The notes beneath the pieces are model-generated. The model did not search any database. It worked only from the letters and a program-made list of their open reading frames with translations, and was not told the origin of the DNA. A stretch of DNA of 64,000 bases. Source: Komarekiella atlantica HA4396-MV6 (GTDB lineage: Bacteria; Cyanobacteriota; Cyanobacteriia; Cyanobacteriales; Nostocaceae). Shown in pieces: positions 17,967-26,451 of the stretch; within the stretch, counting starts at the first letter, position 1, and the number at the start of each line of letters is the position of its first letter. Both the position numbers and the translations under genes were made by a program. Where the stretch lies: positions 1 through 64,000 of the forward strand of contig JAHHHK010000040.1 of NCBI GenBank assembly GCA_019359395.1. The letters are read 5' to 3'.

Positions 17967-19457
17967 ATGACTGAACCCCATAATTTGACCACTGCTGACG
18001 GTATCCCTGTTGCTGATAATCAGAACTCGCTCACTGCTGGGCCGCGTGGCCCTGTGTTGATGCAGGATTTCCACCTAATGGAAAAGCTGGCTCATTTTAA
18101 CAGAGAACGTATTCCTGAGCGGGTTGTACACGCTAAGGGTGCAGCTGCTTTCGGTACTTTTACTGTAACCAACGATATCACCCGCTACAGTAAAGCCAAG
18201 CTTTTTTCTGAAATTGGCAAAAAAACCGAAGTTATCCTGCGCTTTTCGACAGTTGGGGGAGAAAAAGGTTCAGCAGATGCCGAGCGTGACCCTAGAGGCT
18301 TTGCCGTCAAATTCTACACTGAAGAAGGCAACTGGGACATCACAGGCAACAATACGCCTATTTTCTTCATCCGCGATCCGCTGAAGTTTCCTGATTTCAT
18401 CCATACCCAAAAGCGCAATCCCCAAACCAATTGCAAAGACCAAAACGCCAAGTGGGATTTTTGGTCACTCAGTCCAGAATCACTCCACCAGGTGACGATC
18501 CTGTTTTCTGATCGGGGAATTCCGAAAACCTATCGACACATGGACGGGTTTGGTAGTCACACCTTCAGCTTGATTAATGATCAGGGTGAACGCGTTTGGT
18601 GCAAATTTCACTTTAAGACGCTGCAAGGACATCAAACCTTGACAGAGGAAGAATCGGCCAAGATCAAAGGAGAAGATCCTGATCATGCAACTCATGATTT
18701 GTTTGAAGCGATCGCTCAAGGGGACTATCCCAAGTGGCGGATGTGTATTCAGGTGATGACAGAGGAGCAAGCCGCAAAACATCAAGACAATCCCTTTGAT
18801 TTGACAAAAGTTTGGAAACACTCTGAATATCCCTTAATCGAAGTCGGGATACTAGAGCTAAATCGTAACCCTGAGAATTATTTTGCTGAAGTTGAGCAAG
18901 CCGCTTTTAGCCCTAGTGCAGTAGTTCCTGGCGTTAGTTTCTCTCCAGACAAAATGCTGCAAGCTCGCATTATGTCTTACCCAGACGCTCAACGGTATCG
19001 CCTGGGTAGTAACTATCAGCAACTACCCGTCAACCAGCCCAAATGTCCAGTAATGCATTACCAGCGAGATGGCTTCATGGCTTTGGGAAACAACGGCGGT
19101 AGCACTCCTAACTATGAACCGAATAGTGCTGAGGGTACGCCCAAACAAAATTCAGCTTACGCAGAGCCACCAATGCATCTGGGTGATGTTGCAGCTGATC
19201 GTTACGATCATCGTCAAGGAAATGACGATTACACCCAAGCAGGTAATCTCTATCGGTTAATGACTCCTGAGCAGCAAGAGCGTCTTGCTCACAACATTGT
19301 CGGTAGTCTTAGTCAGGCAAGGCAGGACATCCAAATGCGTCAACTTTGCCACTTCTTCCGGGCAGATGTTTCTTATGGTCGTCGTGTAGCTGAGGGATTG
19401 GGCATTTCAATCGATCCCTCAATGTTTTCTGCTACTGCTCAACCTGTAGGCATCTAA
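17967..19457 (+). CDS. katA: Monofunctional haem catalase
   Basis: Converts hydrogen peroxide to water and oxygen. The 496-residue length fits small-subunit (clade 3-like) catalases. Active-site motifs: '[15 protein letters not shown]' (catalytic His), '[15 protein letters not shown]' (catalytic Asn) and the proximal haem-ligand signature '[14 protein letters not shown]' (Tyr). The body includes '[20 protein letters not shown]'. No signal peptide, so it is cytoplasmic. It appears to be a single-gene unit, preceded by a 14-bp inverted repeat and followed by a 27-bp palindrome. Monofunctional catalases of this type are patchily distributed in cyanobacteria; the symbol is generic. Confidence 0.95.
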   Translation: MTEPHNLTTADGIPVADNQNSLTAGPRGPVLMQDFHLMEKLAHFNRERIPERVVHAKGAAAFGTFTVTNDITRYSKAKLFSEIGKKTEVILRFSTVGGEKGSADAERDPRGFAVKFYTEEGNWDITGNNTPIFFIRDPLKFPDFIHTQKRNPQTNCKDQNAKWDFWSLSPESLHQVTILFSDRGIPKTYRHMDGFGSHTFSLINDQGERVWCKFHFKTLQGHQTLTEEESAKIKGEDPDHATHDLFEAIAQGDYPKWRMCIQVMTEEQAAKHQDNPFDLTKVWKHSEYPLIEVGILELNRNPENYFAEVEQAAFSPSAVVPGVSFSPDKMLQARIMSYPDAQRYRLGSNYQQLPVNQPKCPVMHYQRDGFMALGNNGGSTPNYEPNSAEGTPKQNSAYAEPPMHLGDVAADRYDHRQGNDDYTQAGNLYRLMTPEQQERLAHNIVGSLSQARQDIQMRQLCHFFRADVSYGRRVAEGLGISIDPSMFSATAQPVGI

Positions 19458-19464
19458 CACAGTT

Positions 19465-19491
19465 TAGAGACGTTGCATTGCAACGTCTCTA
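19465..19491. repeat. Palindrome tagagacgttgca-t-tgcaacgtctcta
   Basis: A 13-bp perfect inverted repeat around one base, lying 8 bp after the catalase stop and 24 bp before the end of the opposing gene. It shares its core with 8425-8453 and 28001-28029. Again it sits between convergent genes. Confidence 0.9.
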
Positions 19492-19514
19492 CATGGATGA
19501 AATTTGTATAAACT

Positions 19515-19943
19515 TCAATGACTGGCTTGATTAAACACCTCTAAAATGTGGCGGCAAATCTGTTTTAGCTTTTCCCCAACTTCACTAGAAGGCAAAGATT
19601 CGCCAACAAAACCCCAGTTTTCTACCGTAGAAAGTCGCCATGCTTCGCCACGATGGTCAAATCCAGCGACCTCAACGCCGATCGCACGACGTGAGTCGTT
19701 GATAGGGTCTTGGTAAAATCGGATTTGAATCAAAATACTGCGACTTCGCCAAGATTTGCTAATACCAGGAAAGTGAAAGCCAATATCTATAGAATCTGGA
19801 TCAACCAACTCCCTGGTTTCTGGGTCATTTTTCCAGGGTTTGAGGTCAGATTTGGCATCAGGGAATTCCAATTTGAACAAGTTAACTACCGTAGCAATCT
19901 TGCTGGCGAGTTCAAGGTTGGTTGCCTGTTCAGCTGCGTTCAC
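19515..19943 (-). CDS. Conserved hypothetical protein (142 aa)
   Basis: A soluble, acidic protein with no signal peptide or membrane segment. Recognisable stretches are 'LKPWKNDPETRELVDPDSIDIGFHFPGISKSWRSRSILIQIRFYQD' and 'GVEVAGFDHRGEAWRLSTVENWGF'. It starts 'MNAAEQATNLELASKIATVVNLFK' with 'aggagtg' upstream, a good ribosome site. I do not recognise a named family; the pattern resembles small cyanobacterial proteins of unknown role. It is convergent with catalase. Confidence 0.6.
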   Translation of the reverse strand: MNAAEQATNLELASKIATVVNLFKLEFPDAKSDLKPWKNDPETRELVDPDSIDIGFHFPGISKSWRSRSILIQIRFYQDPINDSRRAIGVEVAGFDHRGEAWRLSTVENWGFVGESLPSSEVGEKLKQICRHILEVFNQASH

Positions 19944-20300
19944 TAAAAAACACTCCTATATTGCGTCGGCGTCTGGGGATGTGAAAACAGAAAAACCGCC
20001 AGAAGGCTTACACTATTGGTGTTTCAGCTTATCAATACCTTTGAAATTTAGCAACTCTAAATCTCATTTTCCTCACAATCATTATTTACCAACAGATGCA
20101 AAAAATTGCTTCTTGTTGTGACTGAGTAACACCTATTAAGTAATTGTACTTAAAATTTCTAAAATTGCAGATGAAACTCCGCCGTTTGTGGAAAATATGG
20201 GATTTTCTACAAAATCCTTTGTTAGCAGGAAGGATAAACTGCGCCAGCGATCTAAAATTACACTGTTAATAGGTAAACAAAAAGCAAATAAATTCAGTGT

Positions 20301-20762
20301 ATGGTGCGTCAACGCTCGATTTTGTCATTGATTTTGGTATTATTGGCTACATTTCTCATTAGTTGTGGCGGCCCTGGTGTTGCAGTAGCACCTCCAACCT
20401 ACACAGCATCTCAACTTGAGAAAATTCAGACTTATGTTCCTAAAATTCAGGCTGTGCGCGATCGCTCAGAGGAATTGAAAACCCTGATCCAAAGAAAAGA
20501 TTGGATTGACGTAAGTAACTTTATACATGGCCCCATAACAGAAGCAAGGCTGAGTATGACTTATATCACTCCCAACCTTTTACCCAAAGACCAACCTACA
20601 GCACGTCAAGTAACGCGAGATTTGTTTAACCACCTGGTTAAAGTCAATCAAGCCGCGCTTGATAGGAACTCTCAACAAGCTTTGAGTAATTCCCAAGCGG
20701 CTTTCGTAGATATTGACAAATTCCTCCAGCTGCTTCCTCAAACGAGTAATCAGATTGAGTAA
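20301..20762 (+). CDS. psbQ: Photosystem II protein PsbQ (CyanoQ) lipoprotein
   Basis: The 153-residue protein has a lipoprotein signal ('SLILVLLATFLISCGGPG', lipidated Cys about residue 22) and a four-helix-bundle mature domain: 'LEKIQTYVPKIQAVRDRSEELKTLIQRKDWIDVSNFIHGPI', 'ARLSMTYITPNLLPKDQ' and 'ALSNSQAAFVDIDKFLQLLPQ'. It binds the lumenal face of photosystem II, stabilising the oxygen-evolving complex. It stands alone. The 20122-20300 leader is A/T-rich with no other feature. Confidence 0.9.
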   Translation: MVRQRSILSLILVLLATFLISCGGPGVAVAPPTYTASQLEKIQTYVPKIQAVRDRSEELKTLIQRKDWIDVSNFIHGPITEARLSMTYITPNLLPKDQPTARQVTRDLFNHLVKVNQAALDRNSQQALSNSQAAFVDIDKFLQLLPQTSNQIE

Positions 20763-20822
20763 GGAGTGAGGAGTGAGGAGTCAAGGATCAAGGGTCAGTA
20801 TTTATTACCCCTCTGCCCATTG

Positions 20823-21019
20823 GTGTCAACTTCAGCTAAAAATAGCTTTACTGTTGGCCTCCTCGCCCGCCAGAGAATGAATTCTCTGGCGGATGAGCGA
20901 AAGTCTACTTTAGTAGACTCAGGATTTTGGGCGATTTTATAGTCATCTAAAGATGACTTTTGCTATGAGCAAGGAACTTGAGTTCCTCGCGGAATATGGA
21001 TTTCACGTTAAGTTGACAC
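20823..21019. mobile_element. MITE-like element with 10-bp terminal inverted repeats and four internal hairpins
   Basis: Ends are perfect 10-bp inverted repeats 'gtgtcaactt' (20823-20832) and 'aagttgacac' (21010-21019). Inside are four successive hairpins: 20868-20891 (cgccagagaat arms), 20902-20919 (agtctact), 20941-20958 (agtcatct) and 20972-20987 (aggaact), each with a 2-nt loop. No ORF. One end sequence, 'cattggtgtcaacttcagct', recurs at 56881-56900. It fits a non-autonomous repeat; an RNA function is possible. Confidence 0.65.
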
Positions 21020-21071
21020 GTGTGCCCTCTGCCTCCTGCCTCCTACTCCCTACCTATACCCCAAAAAAGTT

Positions 21072-22205
21072 ATGAATGTAGTCATCATCGGTTGTGGCGT
21101 AGTTGGGGCTGCGATCGCCTATGAGCTGAGTCAAGTTAAAGGGAGCAAAATCACAGTTTTCGACCGACAACCACCTGCCCAAGCTGCCACGGGCGCTGCT
21201 CTTGGCGTTTTGATGGGTGTGATTAGCCATAAAATCAAGGGTAAGGCTTGGCAGATGCGACAAACTAGCATCCAACGCTATGAAACCTTGGTTCCAGAAC
21301 TAGAAGCCATAACCGACCGCAAAATCCCTTTCAACCGCCAGGGAATTCTCAGTCTTTGCTTGGAAGAAGAGAATTTAGCAGCGTGGGAAAAACTAGTAGA
21401 AATTCGCCATTCTCAAGGCTGGCAGTTGGAAATTTGGGACACTGTTAAACTCAAAAATATCTGTCCTCAAATCAATAATCCCAAAATTACTGGCGCTGTC
21501 TATTCTCCCCAAGACTGCCAACTTGATCCAACTGCCCTGACTTTAGCTTTAGTTGAGGCTGCCCAACATAACGGCGTTACTTTCAAATTTGGCGTGACTG
21601 TTTTGGATGCGCCAGCGTCACCCTCTGAGTCTTCCCCTGAATTTTGCGTAGGCGCAGCCCGTCGTAGACATCAACTAGAGACTACAGAAGGAAAAATATC
21701 AGCGGATTGGTTTGTAATTGCATCTGGACTAGGTTCAACGCCATTAACGGCAAAATTTAACCAAATGGTTGATATCCGCCCTGTGCTGGGGCAAGCATTG
21801 CAAGTACGTTTAGGTTATTCATTGGGAAATCCCGACTTTCAGCCAGTAATCACTGGTAATGATGTCCATATTGTGCCTGTGGGCGATGGAGATTACTGGG
21901 TAGGTGCAACAGTGGAGTTTCCTAGCAATGGCAATGAGATACCGCCAAATCAACAACTGCTGGAGTCTGTTCGAGAACAAGCGATCGCTTTTTGCCCAGA
22001 GTTAGCAACAGCAAGTATAATCCGCACTTGGTCAGGGTTACGTCCCCGTCCCGAAGGACGCCCAGCACCCGTTATCGGTAAGCTACCAGGATTTAATAAT
22101 GTACTTCTTGCTACCGGACACTATCGCAACGGCGTTTTACTAGCACCCGCCACAGCTCATACAATTCGTGAGATGATTATTTCTCAGGGGACTGTTGACT
22201 GTTAA
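21072..22205 (+). CDS. FAD-dependent D-amino-acid/glycine oxidase family protein
   Basis: The 377-residue protein starts with a dinucleotide-binding motif 'VVIIGCGVVGAAIAYELS' (GxGxxG) and an acidic residue about 20 residues on. The DAO domain covers most of the length, with 'GLRPRPEGRPAPVIGKLPG' and the C-terminal FAD motif 'NVLLATGHYRNGVLLAP'. It resembles ThiO glycine oxidase, which would feed thiazole synthesis, but there is no ThiG fusion or thi gene nearby, so the substrate is left open. The stop codon falls inside a heptamer repeat array. Confidence 0.82.
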   Translation: MNVVIIGCGVVGAAIAYELSQVKGSKITVFDRQPPAQAATGAALGVLMGVISHKIKGKAWQMRQTSIQRYETLVPELEAITDRKIPFNRQGILSLCLEEENLAAWEKLVEIRHSQGWQLEIWDTVKLKNICPQINNPKITGAVYSPQDCQLDPTALTLALVEAAQHNGVTFKFGVTVLDAPASPSESSPEFCVGAARRRHQLETTEGKISADWFVIASGLGSTPLTAKFNQMVDIRPVLGQALQVRLGYSLGNPDFQPVITGNDVHIVPVGDGDYWVGATVEFPSNGNEIPPNQQLLESVREQAIAFCPELATASIIRTWSGLRPRPEGRPAPVIGKLPGFNNVLLATGHYRNGVLLAPATAHTIREMIISQGTVDC

Positions 22206-22260
22206 CTGTTAACTGTTAACTGTTAACTGTTAACTGTTAACTGTTAACTGTTGACTGTTG
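22191..22260. repeat. Heptamer tandem repeat (actgtta)10
   Basis: Ten consecutive 7-bp units: one actgttg, seven actgtta, two actgttg. The array starts inside the 3' end of the FAD oxidase gene and provides its last codons and stop (gtt gac tgt taa). It belongs to the STRR class of heterocystous cyanobacteria; unit number is likely to vary between strains. Confidence 0.95.
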
Positions 22261-22360
22261 ACATCCCCATCCCTTTTATAAAAAAGTATTTTTTATCTTT
22301 GTGCCTTTTTTTATATTTAAGGCGCGAAACTTTTGCACTCCAAATTCATAGGAAAATAGC

Positions 22361-23209
22361 GTGTCAATAACAGAACATAAAATCAATGTAGATTCACTGG
22401 AATGGTTTTATCGCGAATCTTCACCAATTGGTAGAACTGACTTGCTACCTGTGTTGTTACTGCATGGCATCGTATCACAAAGTTACAGTTGGCGTCATAT
22501 TATACCTGCTTTAGCCAGCCAGGGTACAAGAGCGATCGCTCCAGATTGGATTGGTTATGGCTTTTCTGCAAAACCGGAAAAACGAGATTTTGCTTACACT
22601 CCTGATGCTTTTATCAAAGCTTTAGAAGGATTTATTAAAGCGTTAGAAATTGAACGTTTTTCTTTAGTTGTGCAAGGCTTTTTAGGTTCTGTAGGACTAC
22701 AATATGCATTGCGTCACCCTGAACAAATTGCTAACTTAGCTATTTTAAATACACCGATTTCAACTGCTGCTAAATTGCCCTGGAAAATTAAACAAATGGG
22801 TTTACCTTTAGCTGGTGAAGTGATCACCCAAGACCCCCTGTTAGTTGACCGGACGCTAGAAGGTGGTTGCCGTTACCGAATAGAAGATCAAGATTTAGAT
22901 ATTTATCGCAAACCATTTTTGAAAACTTCTGCTTCTGGGCGAAGTTTATTAGGAACTATTCGCAATTTGCAACTTGAACCAGCAATGACAGAAATCGAAT
23001 CTGGTTTTAAAGAATGGCAGCAACCAGTTCTAATTCAATGGGGTATGATTGACCCTTGGTTGCCCATAGACATAGCACAAAGTTTTGTCGATTCTGTACC
23101 GAATACCGAATTAATCAAACTTAATAACGTCGGGCATTATCCTCAAGAACACTACCACGAGGTGATTTTGCAAGACCTTTTACCCTTTGTGCGTCGTAAA
23201 GATTCCTAA
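22361..23209 (+). CDS. Alpha/beta hydrolase
   Basis: The 282-residue alpha/beta hydrolase resembles haloalkane dehalogenase/epoxide hydrolase types: 'LPVLLLHGIVSQSYSWRHIIPAL' (oxyanion HG), 'RAIAPDWIGYGFSAKPEKRDFAYTPDAF', nucleophile region 'SLVVQGFLGSVGLQYALRHPE' and 'LIKLNNVGHYPQEHYHEVI' (catalytic His). The nucleophile elbow reads G-F-L-G-S instead of G-x-S/D-x-G, so the classic Ser/Asp nucleophile is missing and activity may be lost or altered. GTG start with 'aggaaaatagc' upstream. Substrate unknown. Confidence 0.8.
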   Translation: MSITEHKINVDSLEWFYRESSPIGRTDLLPVLLLHGIVSQSYSWRHIIPALASQGTRAIAPDWIGYGFSAKPEKRDFAYTPDAFIKALEGFIKALEIERFSLVVQGFLGSVGLQYALRHPEQIANLAILNTPISTAAKLPWKIKQMGLPLAGEVITQDPLLVDRTLEGGCRYRIEDQDLDIYRKPFLKTSASGRSLLGTIRNLQLEPAMTEIESGFKEWQQPVLIQWGMIDPWLPIDIAQSFVDSVPNTELIKLNNVGHYPQEHYHEVILQDLLPFVRRKDS

Positions 23210-23439
23210 TGAGAATAGAAATCGGGCAAAAATCGATATTATAAAAATGAAACCACTGTCTTGGAAAATTCTGAGCATTGAAAACTGACACTTAGACTTT
23301 CCACCAATAAACACAGATAAACATCGATAATTTATCTGTCTTGAAAAGTTATGTTCGCCGGAAGCCGGCGCTCATACTTTTCGCTGTGTTTATTGGTGTT
23401 CATCGTGGTTAAAAAAATAAGTTAGAGGTTTTGCTAGCA

Positions 23440-24024
23440 ATGGCTTATTCCTGGTATAAAGCATTTCATATTGTCGGATTTGTAGTTTGGTTTGCCGGTT
23501 TGTTCTACCTGGTACGTCTTTTTATCTATCACGTTGAAGCTAACCAAGAACCTGAACCAGCACGCACGATACTGAAGAATCAGTATCAAATTATGGAAAA
23601 ACGCCTCTATAGTATCATCACCACTCCAGGAATGTTCTTAACGGTAGCAATGGCAATTGGTTTATTAAGCACTGAACCAGATGTTTTAAAAGAGGGTTGG
23701 TTACATATCAAACTACTGTTTGTTGCCATTTTAATTGGCTATCATCATTACTGCGCTCGTCTGATGAAGCAATTAGCAGCAGATGAGTGTCGCTGGAGTG
23801 GTCAGCAGTTGCGTGCTTTAAACGAAGCACCTACAGTCATGTTAGTTGTGATTGTATTGCTGGCTGTGTTTAAGAATAATCTACCTACAGATATCACAGC
23901 CTGGGGCATTTTCGGCTTGATTATTTTTATGGCGGTTACAATTCAACTTTACGCCAAAAAACGTAAACGGGATAAAGAGAAGCTGATGCCACAAATACCA
24001 CAAGTTCCTCAAGAACAAAGTTAG
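23440..24024 (+). CDS. hemJ: Protoporphyrinogen IX oxidase HemJ
   Basis: Oxidises protoporphyrinogen IX to protoporphyrin IX, feeding haem and chlorophyll. The protein has about 194 residues from ATG 23440 ('MAYSWYKAFHIVGFVVWFAGLFYLVRLFIYHVEA'), four membrane segments, the conserved His in 'AFHIVGF' (a haem ligand in the family), 'GWLHIKLLFVAILIGYHHYC' and 'RALNEAPTVMLVVIVLLAVFK'. The C-terminal tail is charged and rich in Q and P. The ORF track start (TTG 23431) is less likely. It is a monocistronic unit. Confidence 0.9.
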   Translation: MAYSWYKAFHIVGFVVWFAGLFYLVRLFIYHVEANQEPEPARTILKNQYQIMEKRLYSIITTPGMFLTVAMAIGLLSTEPDVLKEGWLHIKLLFVAILIGYHHYCARLMKQLAADECRWSGQQLRALNEAPTVMLVVIVLLAVFKNNLPTDITAWGIFGLIIFMAVTIQLYAKKRKRDKEKLMPQIPQVPQEQS

Positions 24025-24236
24025 ACAAAATTGCCTGAGATACTTTAAATTAAGAAATTTTAAAACCTAGTGATATCTCAGGCGTAAATATTTCAGCTAC
24101 GGCAGTTTGCAATGCAATTAGGTGAGGTACAGAACTAGATTCTAAAGCTAGATATTAAAAAATATTTTACTCTTGCGTCCTAAATTCTGCTATATAATGC
24201 ACCTTTGCTTGCAATGGCGAAAGAGGTAAACCCACT

Positions 24237-25100
24237 ATGGAAAATCAGTCATTATTTAATAATCGAGTGGGCATACTAGCTACAATGCACCAAAAAGAGA
24301 GAGTAATTGCCCCACTATTGGAACAAGAATTAGGAATTAAAGTTAAAGTACCGCCAAATTTTAATACTGATATCTTTGGAACATTTACAAGAGAGGTGAA
24401 ACGTTCAGGTACTCAAATTATAGCAGCAAGATTAAAAGCCGAAAAAGCATTAGATGTTACAGGAGAAACTTTAGCGATCGCCAGCGAAGGTAGTTTTATA
24501 CTTGATCCCAGCTTACCTTATATTTACTCTAACAGAGAAATTGTCATTTTGTTAGATAAAGAAAATGATTTAGAGATTATTGGCGAGGAATTTTCTTTAG
24601 AAACTAATTTTAATTATCAAGTAGTGGACAACCTTGAAGAAGCAGAAAATTTTGCGAGAAAAATTGGTTTTCCCGAACATGGAATAGTTGTCAGGTTTGA
24701 GTTATCAGCCACAAATGATATTAAAATTATCAAAGGTATTACTACAGCAGAAAAACTTTTAGAAACTGTTAATTTTGCCCTAACTAATTCACCAGATGGT
24801 CAAATACACATGGAAACAGATATGCGGGCACTTTATAATCCCACGCGGATGAAAAATATCAACAAAGCTACCCATGACTTAGTAAGAAAAGTTAACAGCC
24901 ATTGCCCAAACTGTTCTGCACCTGGTTTTTCAATAACTAAAAGCATTAAAGGATTACCCTGTGCAATTTGTTATATGCCTACTCCTTTAACTCGTGCGGT
25001 AATTTATCAATGTAAAAAATGCGGTTTTAGTCAAGAAAACTTATTTACTGATGGTCAAGAGTTAGCTGATCCGTCCCAATGTTCTTACTGTAATCCATAG
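24237..25100 (+). CDS. DUF6671 family protein with C-terminal zinc ribbon
   Basis: The 287-residue protein opens 'NNRVGILATMHQKERVIAPLLEQELGIKVKVP' and continues 'FGTFTREVKRSGTQIIAARLKAEKAL' and 'ETLAIASEGSF', the pattern I associate with DUF6671. A mid-region 'HMETDMRALYNPTRM' precedes two CxxC pairs and further Cys ('CPNCSAPGFS', 'LPCAICYMPT', 'YQCKKCGF', 'CSYCNP') that would bind zinc. It is probably a soluble nucleic-acid or metal-binding protein; no function is established. An 'agaggt' ribosome site precedes the ATG. Confidence 0.75.
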   Translation: MENQSLFNNRVGILATMHQKERVIAPLLEQELGIKVKVPPNFNTDIFGTFTREVKRSGTQIIAARLKAEKALDVTGETLAIASEGSFILDPSLPYIYSNREIVILLDKENDLEIIGEEFSLETNFNYQVVDNLEEAENFARKIGFPEHGIVVRFELSATNDIKIIKGITTAEKLLETVNFALTNSPDGQIHMETDMRALYNPTRMKNINKATHDLVRKVNSHCPNCSAPGFSITKSIKGLPCAICYMPTPLTRAVIYQCKKCGFSQENLFTDGQELADPSQCSYCNP

Positions 25101-25132
25101 GCTTTAAAGTGAATGCTAATATTTAGATAAAA

Positions 25133-25350
25133 CCCCCCTCTGTTAGGTAAAAACATGAGGGGAGTTAGAGTTAAAGTCCGGTAGGGTAATCGGGCTATCT
25201 AAGTATTTAATATTTATGCCTTCTTTCTTTGCTCCTCCTGAAGACAGATAAAAATTTTATTGAAATTATGTGTTGGTATCTTTTGAAAAAAATCCCCCTT
25301 TGCTAGGTAGTAAAGGGGGATGTAGGGTTAAAGTTCTTCAGGTGATCGGA
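25133..25350. repeat. Two related hairpin modules ccccc..gttaggta..ggggg..gttaaagt
   Basis: 'cccccctctgttaggtaaaaacatgaggggagttagagttaaagt' (25133-25177) and 'atccccctttgctaggtagtaaagggggatgtagggttaaagt' (about 25292-25334) share the order: C-run, ttaggta/ctaggta loop, G-run, gttaaagt box. Both are followed by 'gg..a/gatcgg'-like text. They look like two diverged copies of one structured repeat. The rest of the 25101-25716 gap is A/T-rich with no gene. Confidence 0.65.
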
Positions 25351-25561
25351 ATATATATTTTTATAATTTATGATGTTTATATTTATTCCTTCATTAGATA
25401 GAGAAACATATTGTCAAAATCCTCAAGAATGTATCTTTTATGACAGAAAGTGAATATTATCCAAAAGTCAAAAAGCGATTTAAACTTATAAAAAGCGATC
25501 GCGTGTTAAATCTGATTTATTATGCTTATAAATATTTAAAGACTAAACTTTAGGAATTAAT

Positions 25562-25596
25562 AAAAAAGCTCTCTTGCAATTGACTAGCAAGAGAGC
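25562..25596 (-). terminator. Intrinsic terminator of the amino-acid ABC transporter operon
   Basis: On the minus strand 'gctctcttgc' and 'gcaagagagc' form a perfect 10-bp stem with a 9-nt loop, directly followed by six T and A. It lies about 120 bp downstream of the ATPase gene stop, in the correct orientation. Confidence 0.85.
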
Positions 25597-25716
25597 AGCA
25601 ATATGGTTATGGTGTGAGGAGCAAACTGAATATTTGCTTTCGTTCATAACCTAACAAATCAATGTGACATGTTCGTAACAATTATATGAACATCATGCGA
25701 TCGCTTTATCCCTGAA

Positions 25717-26451
25717 CTAGAGCATTTTTTCCAAAAACTGCTTGGCGCGATCGCACTGAGGACTCTGAAAAAACTCCTTGGGTGTGGTATCCTCTGCTAA
25801 AGTTCCTTGATCGAGAAACATAATCCGGCTAGCAACTTCTCTAGCAAAGCCCATTTCGTGGGTGACGATTGCCATTGTGATTCCGGTTAGTGCCAAAGCT
25901 TTCATCACTTCCAGCACATCTTTAACCATTTCTGGATCTAAAGCAGAGGTGGGTTCATCAAACAATATCATCTCTGGTTCCATCGCCAACGCCCGCGCGA
26001 TCGCAACTCGTTGTTTTTGTCCACCGGATAATTTGGATGGGTAGACATCGGCTTTTGGCTCTAAACCTACTTTACCGAGCAATTCTAGACCCTTCTGTTG
26101 CGCTTGCTGTTTGTTAATTCCTTTTACCTTAATGGGTGCGTAAGTGACATTTTGCAGCACTGTCATGTGAGGAAACAAATTAAAGTGTTGAAACACCATC
26201 ACCAAACGTTGGCGAATCTTGCCGATATTTATTTTAGGATTAGTAATTTCTTGCTCGTGAAAGTAGATTCGTCCTCTGGTGGGATATTCTAGCAAGTTCA
26301 TGCATCGTAAAAAAGTAGACTTGCCCGAACCAGAAGGCCCTAAGATAGCAACTACTTCTCCCTGGTAAATCTCCGTATAAATATCTTTGAGTACATCAAG
26401 TTTACCAAAGGATTTACACAAAAATTCTGTGCGAATTACGGCATTACTCAC
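25717..26451 (-). CDS. Polar/basic amino-acid ABC transporter ATPase (GlnQ/BgtA type)
   Basis: The 244-residue ABC ATPase powers amino-acid uptake. Walker A 'GPSGSGKST', Q-loop 'MVFQHFNLFPH', signature 'LSGGQKQ', Walker B 'MILFDEPTSALDPE' and H-loop 'IVTHEMGFAREVA' are all intact and match the polar amino-acid uptake subfamily. Its start overlaps the end of the fused binding-permease gene by 8 bp, so the two are translationally coupled and certainly partners. In Anabaena the BgtA ATPase and BgtB-type fused protein are encoded apart; linkage here is noteworthy. Confidence 0.93.
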   Translation of the reverse strand: MSNAVIRTEFLCKSFGKLDVLKDIYTEIYQGEVVAILGPSGSGKSTFLRCMNLLEYPTRGRIYFHEQEITNPKINIGKIRQRLVMVFQHFNLFPHMTVLQNVTYAPIKVKGINKQQAQQKGLELLGKVGLEPKADVYPSKLSGGQKQRVAIARALAMEPEMILFDEPTSALDPEMVKDVLEVMKALALTGITMAIVTHEMGFAREVASRIMFLDQGTLAEDTTPKEFFQSPQCDRAKQFLEKML

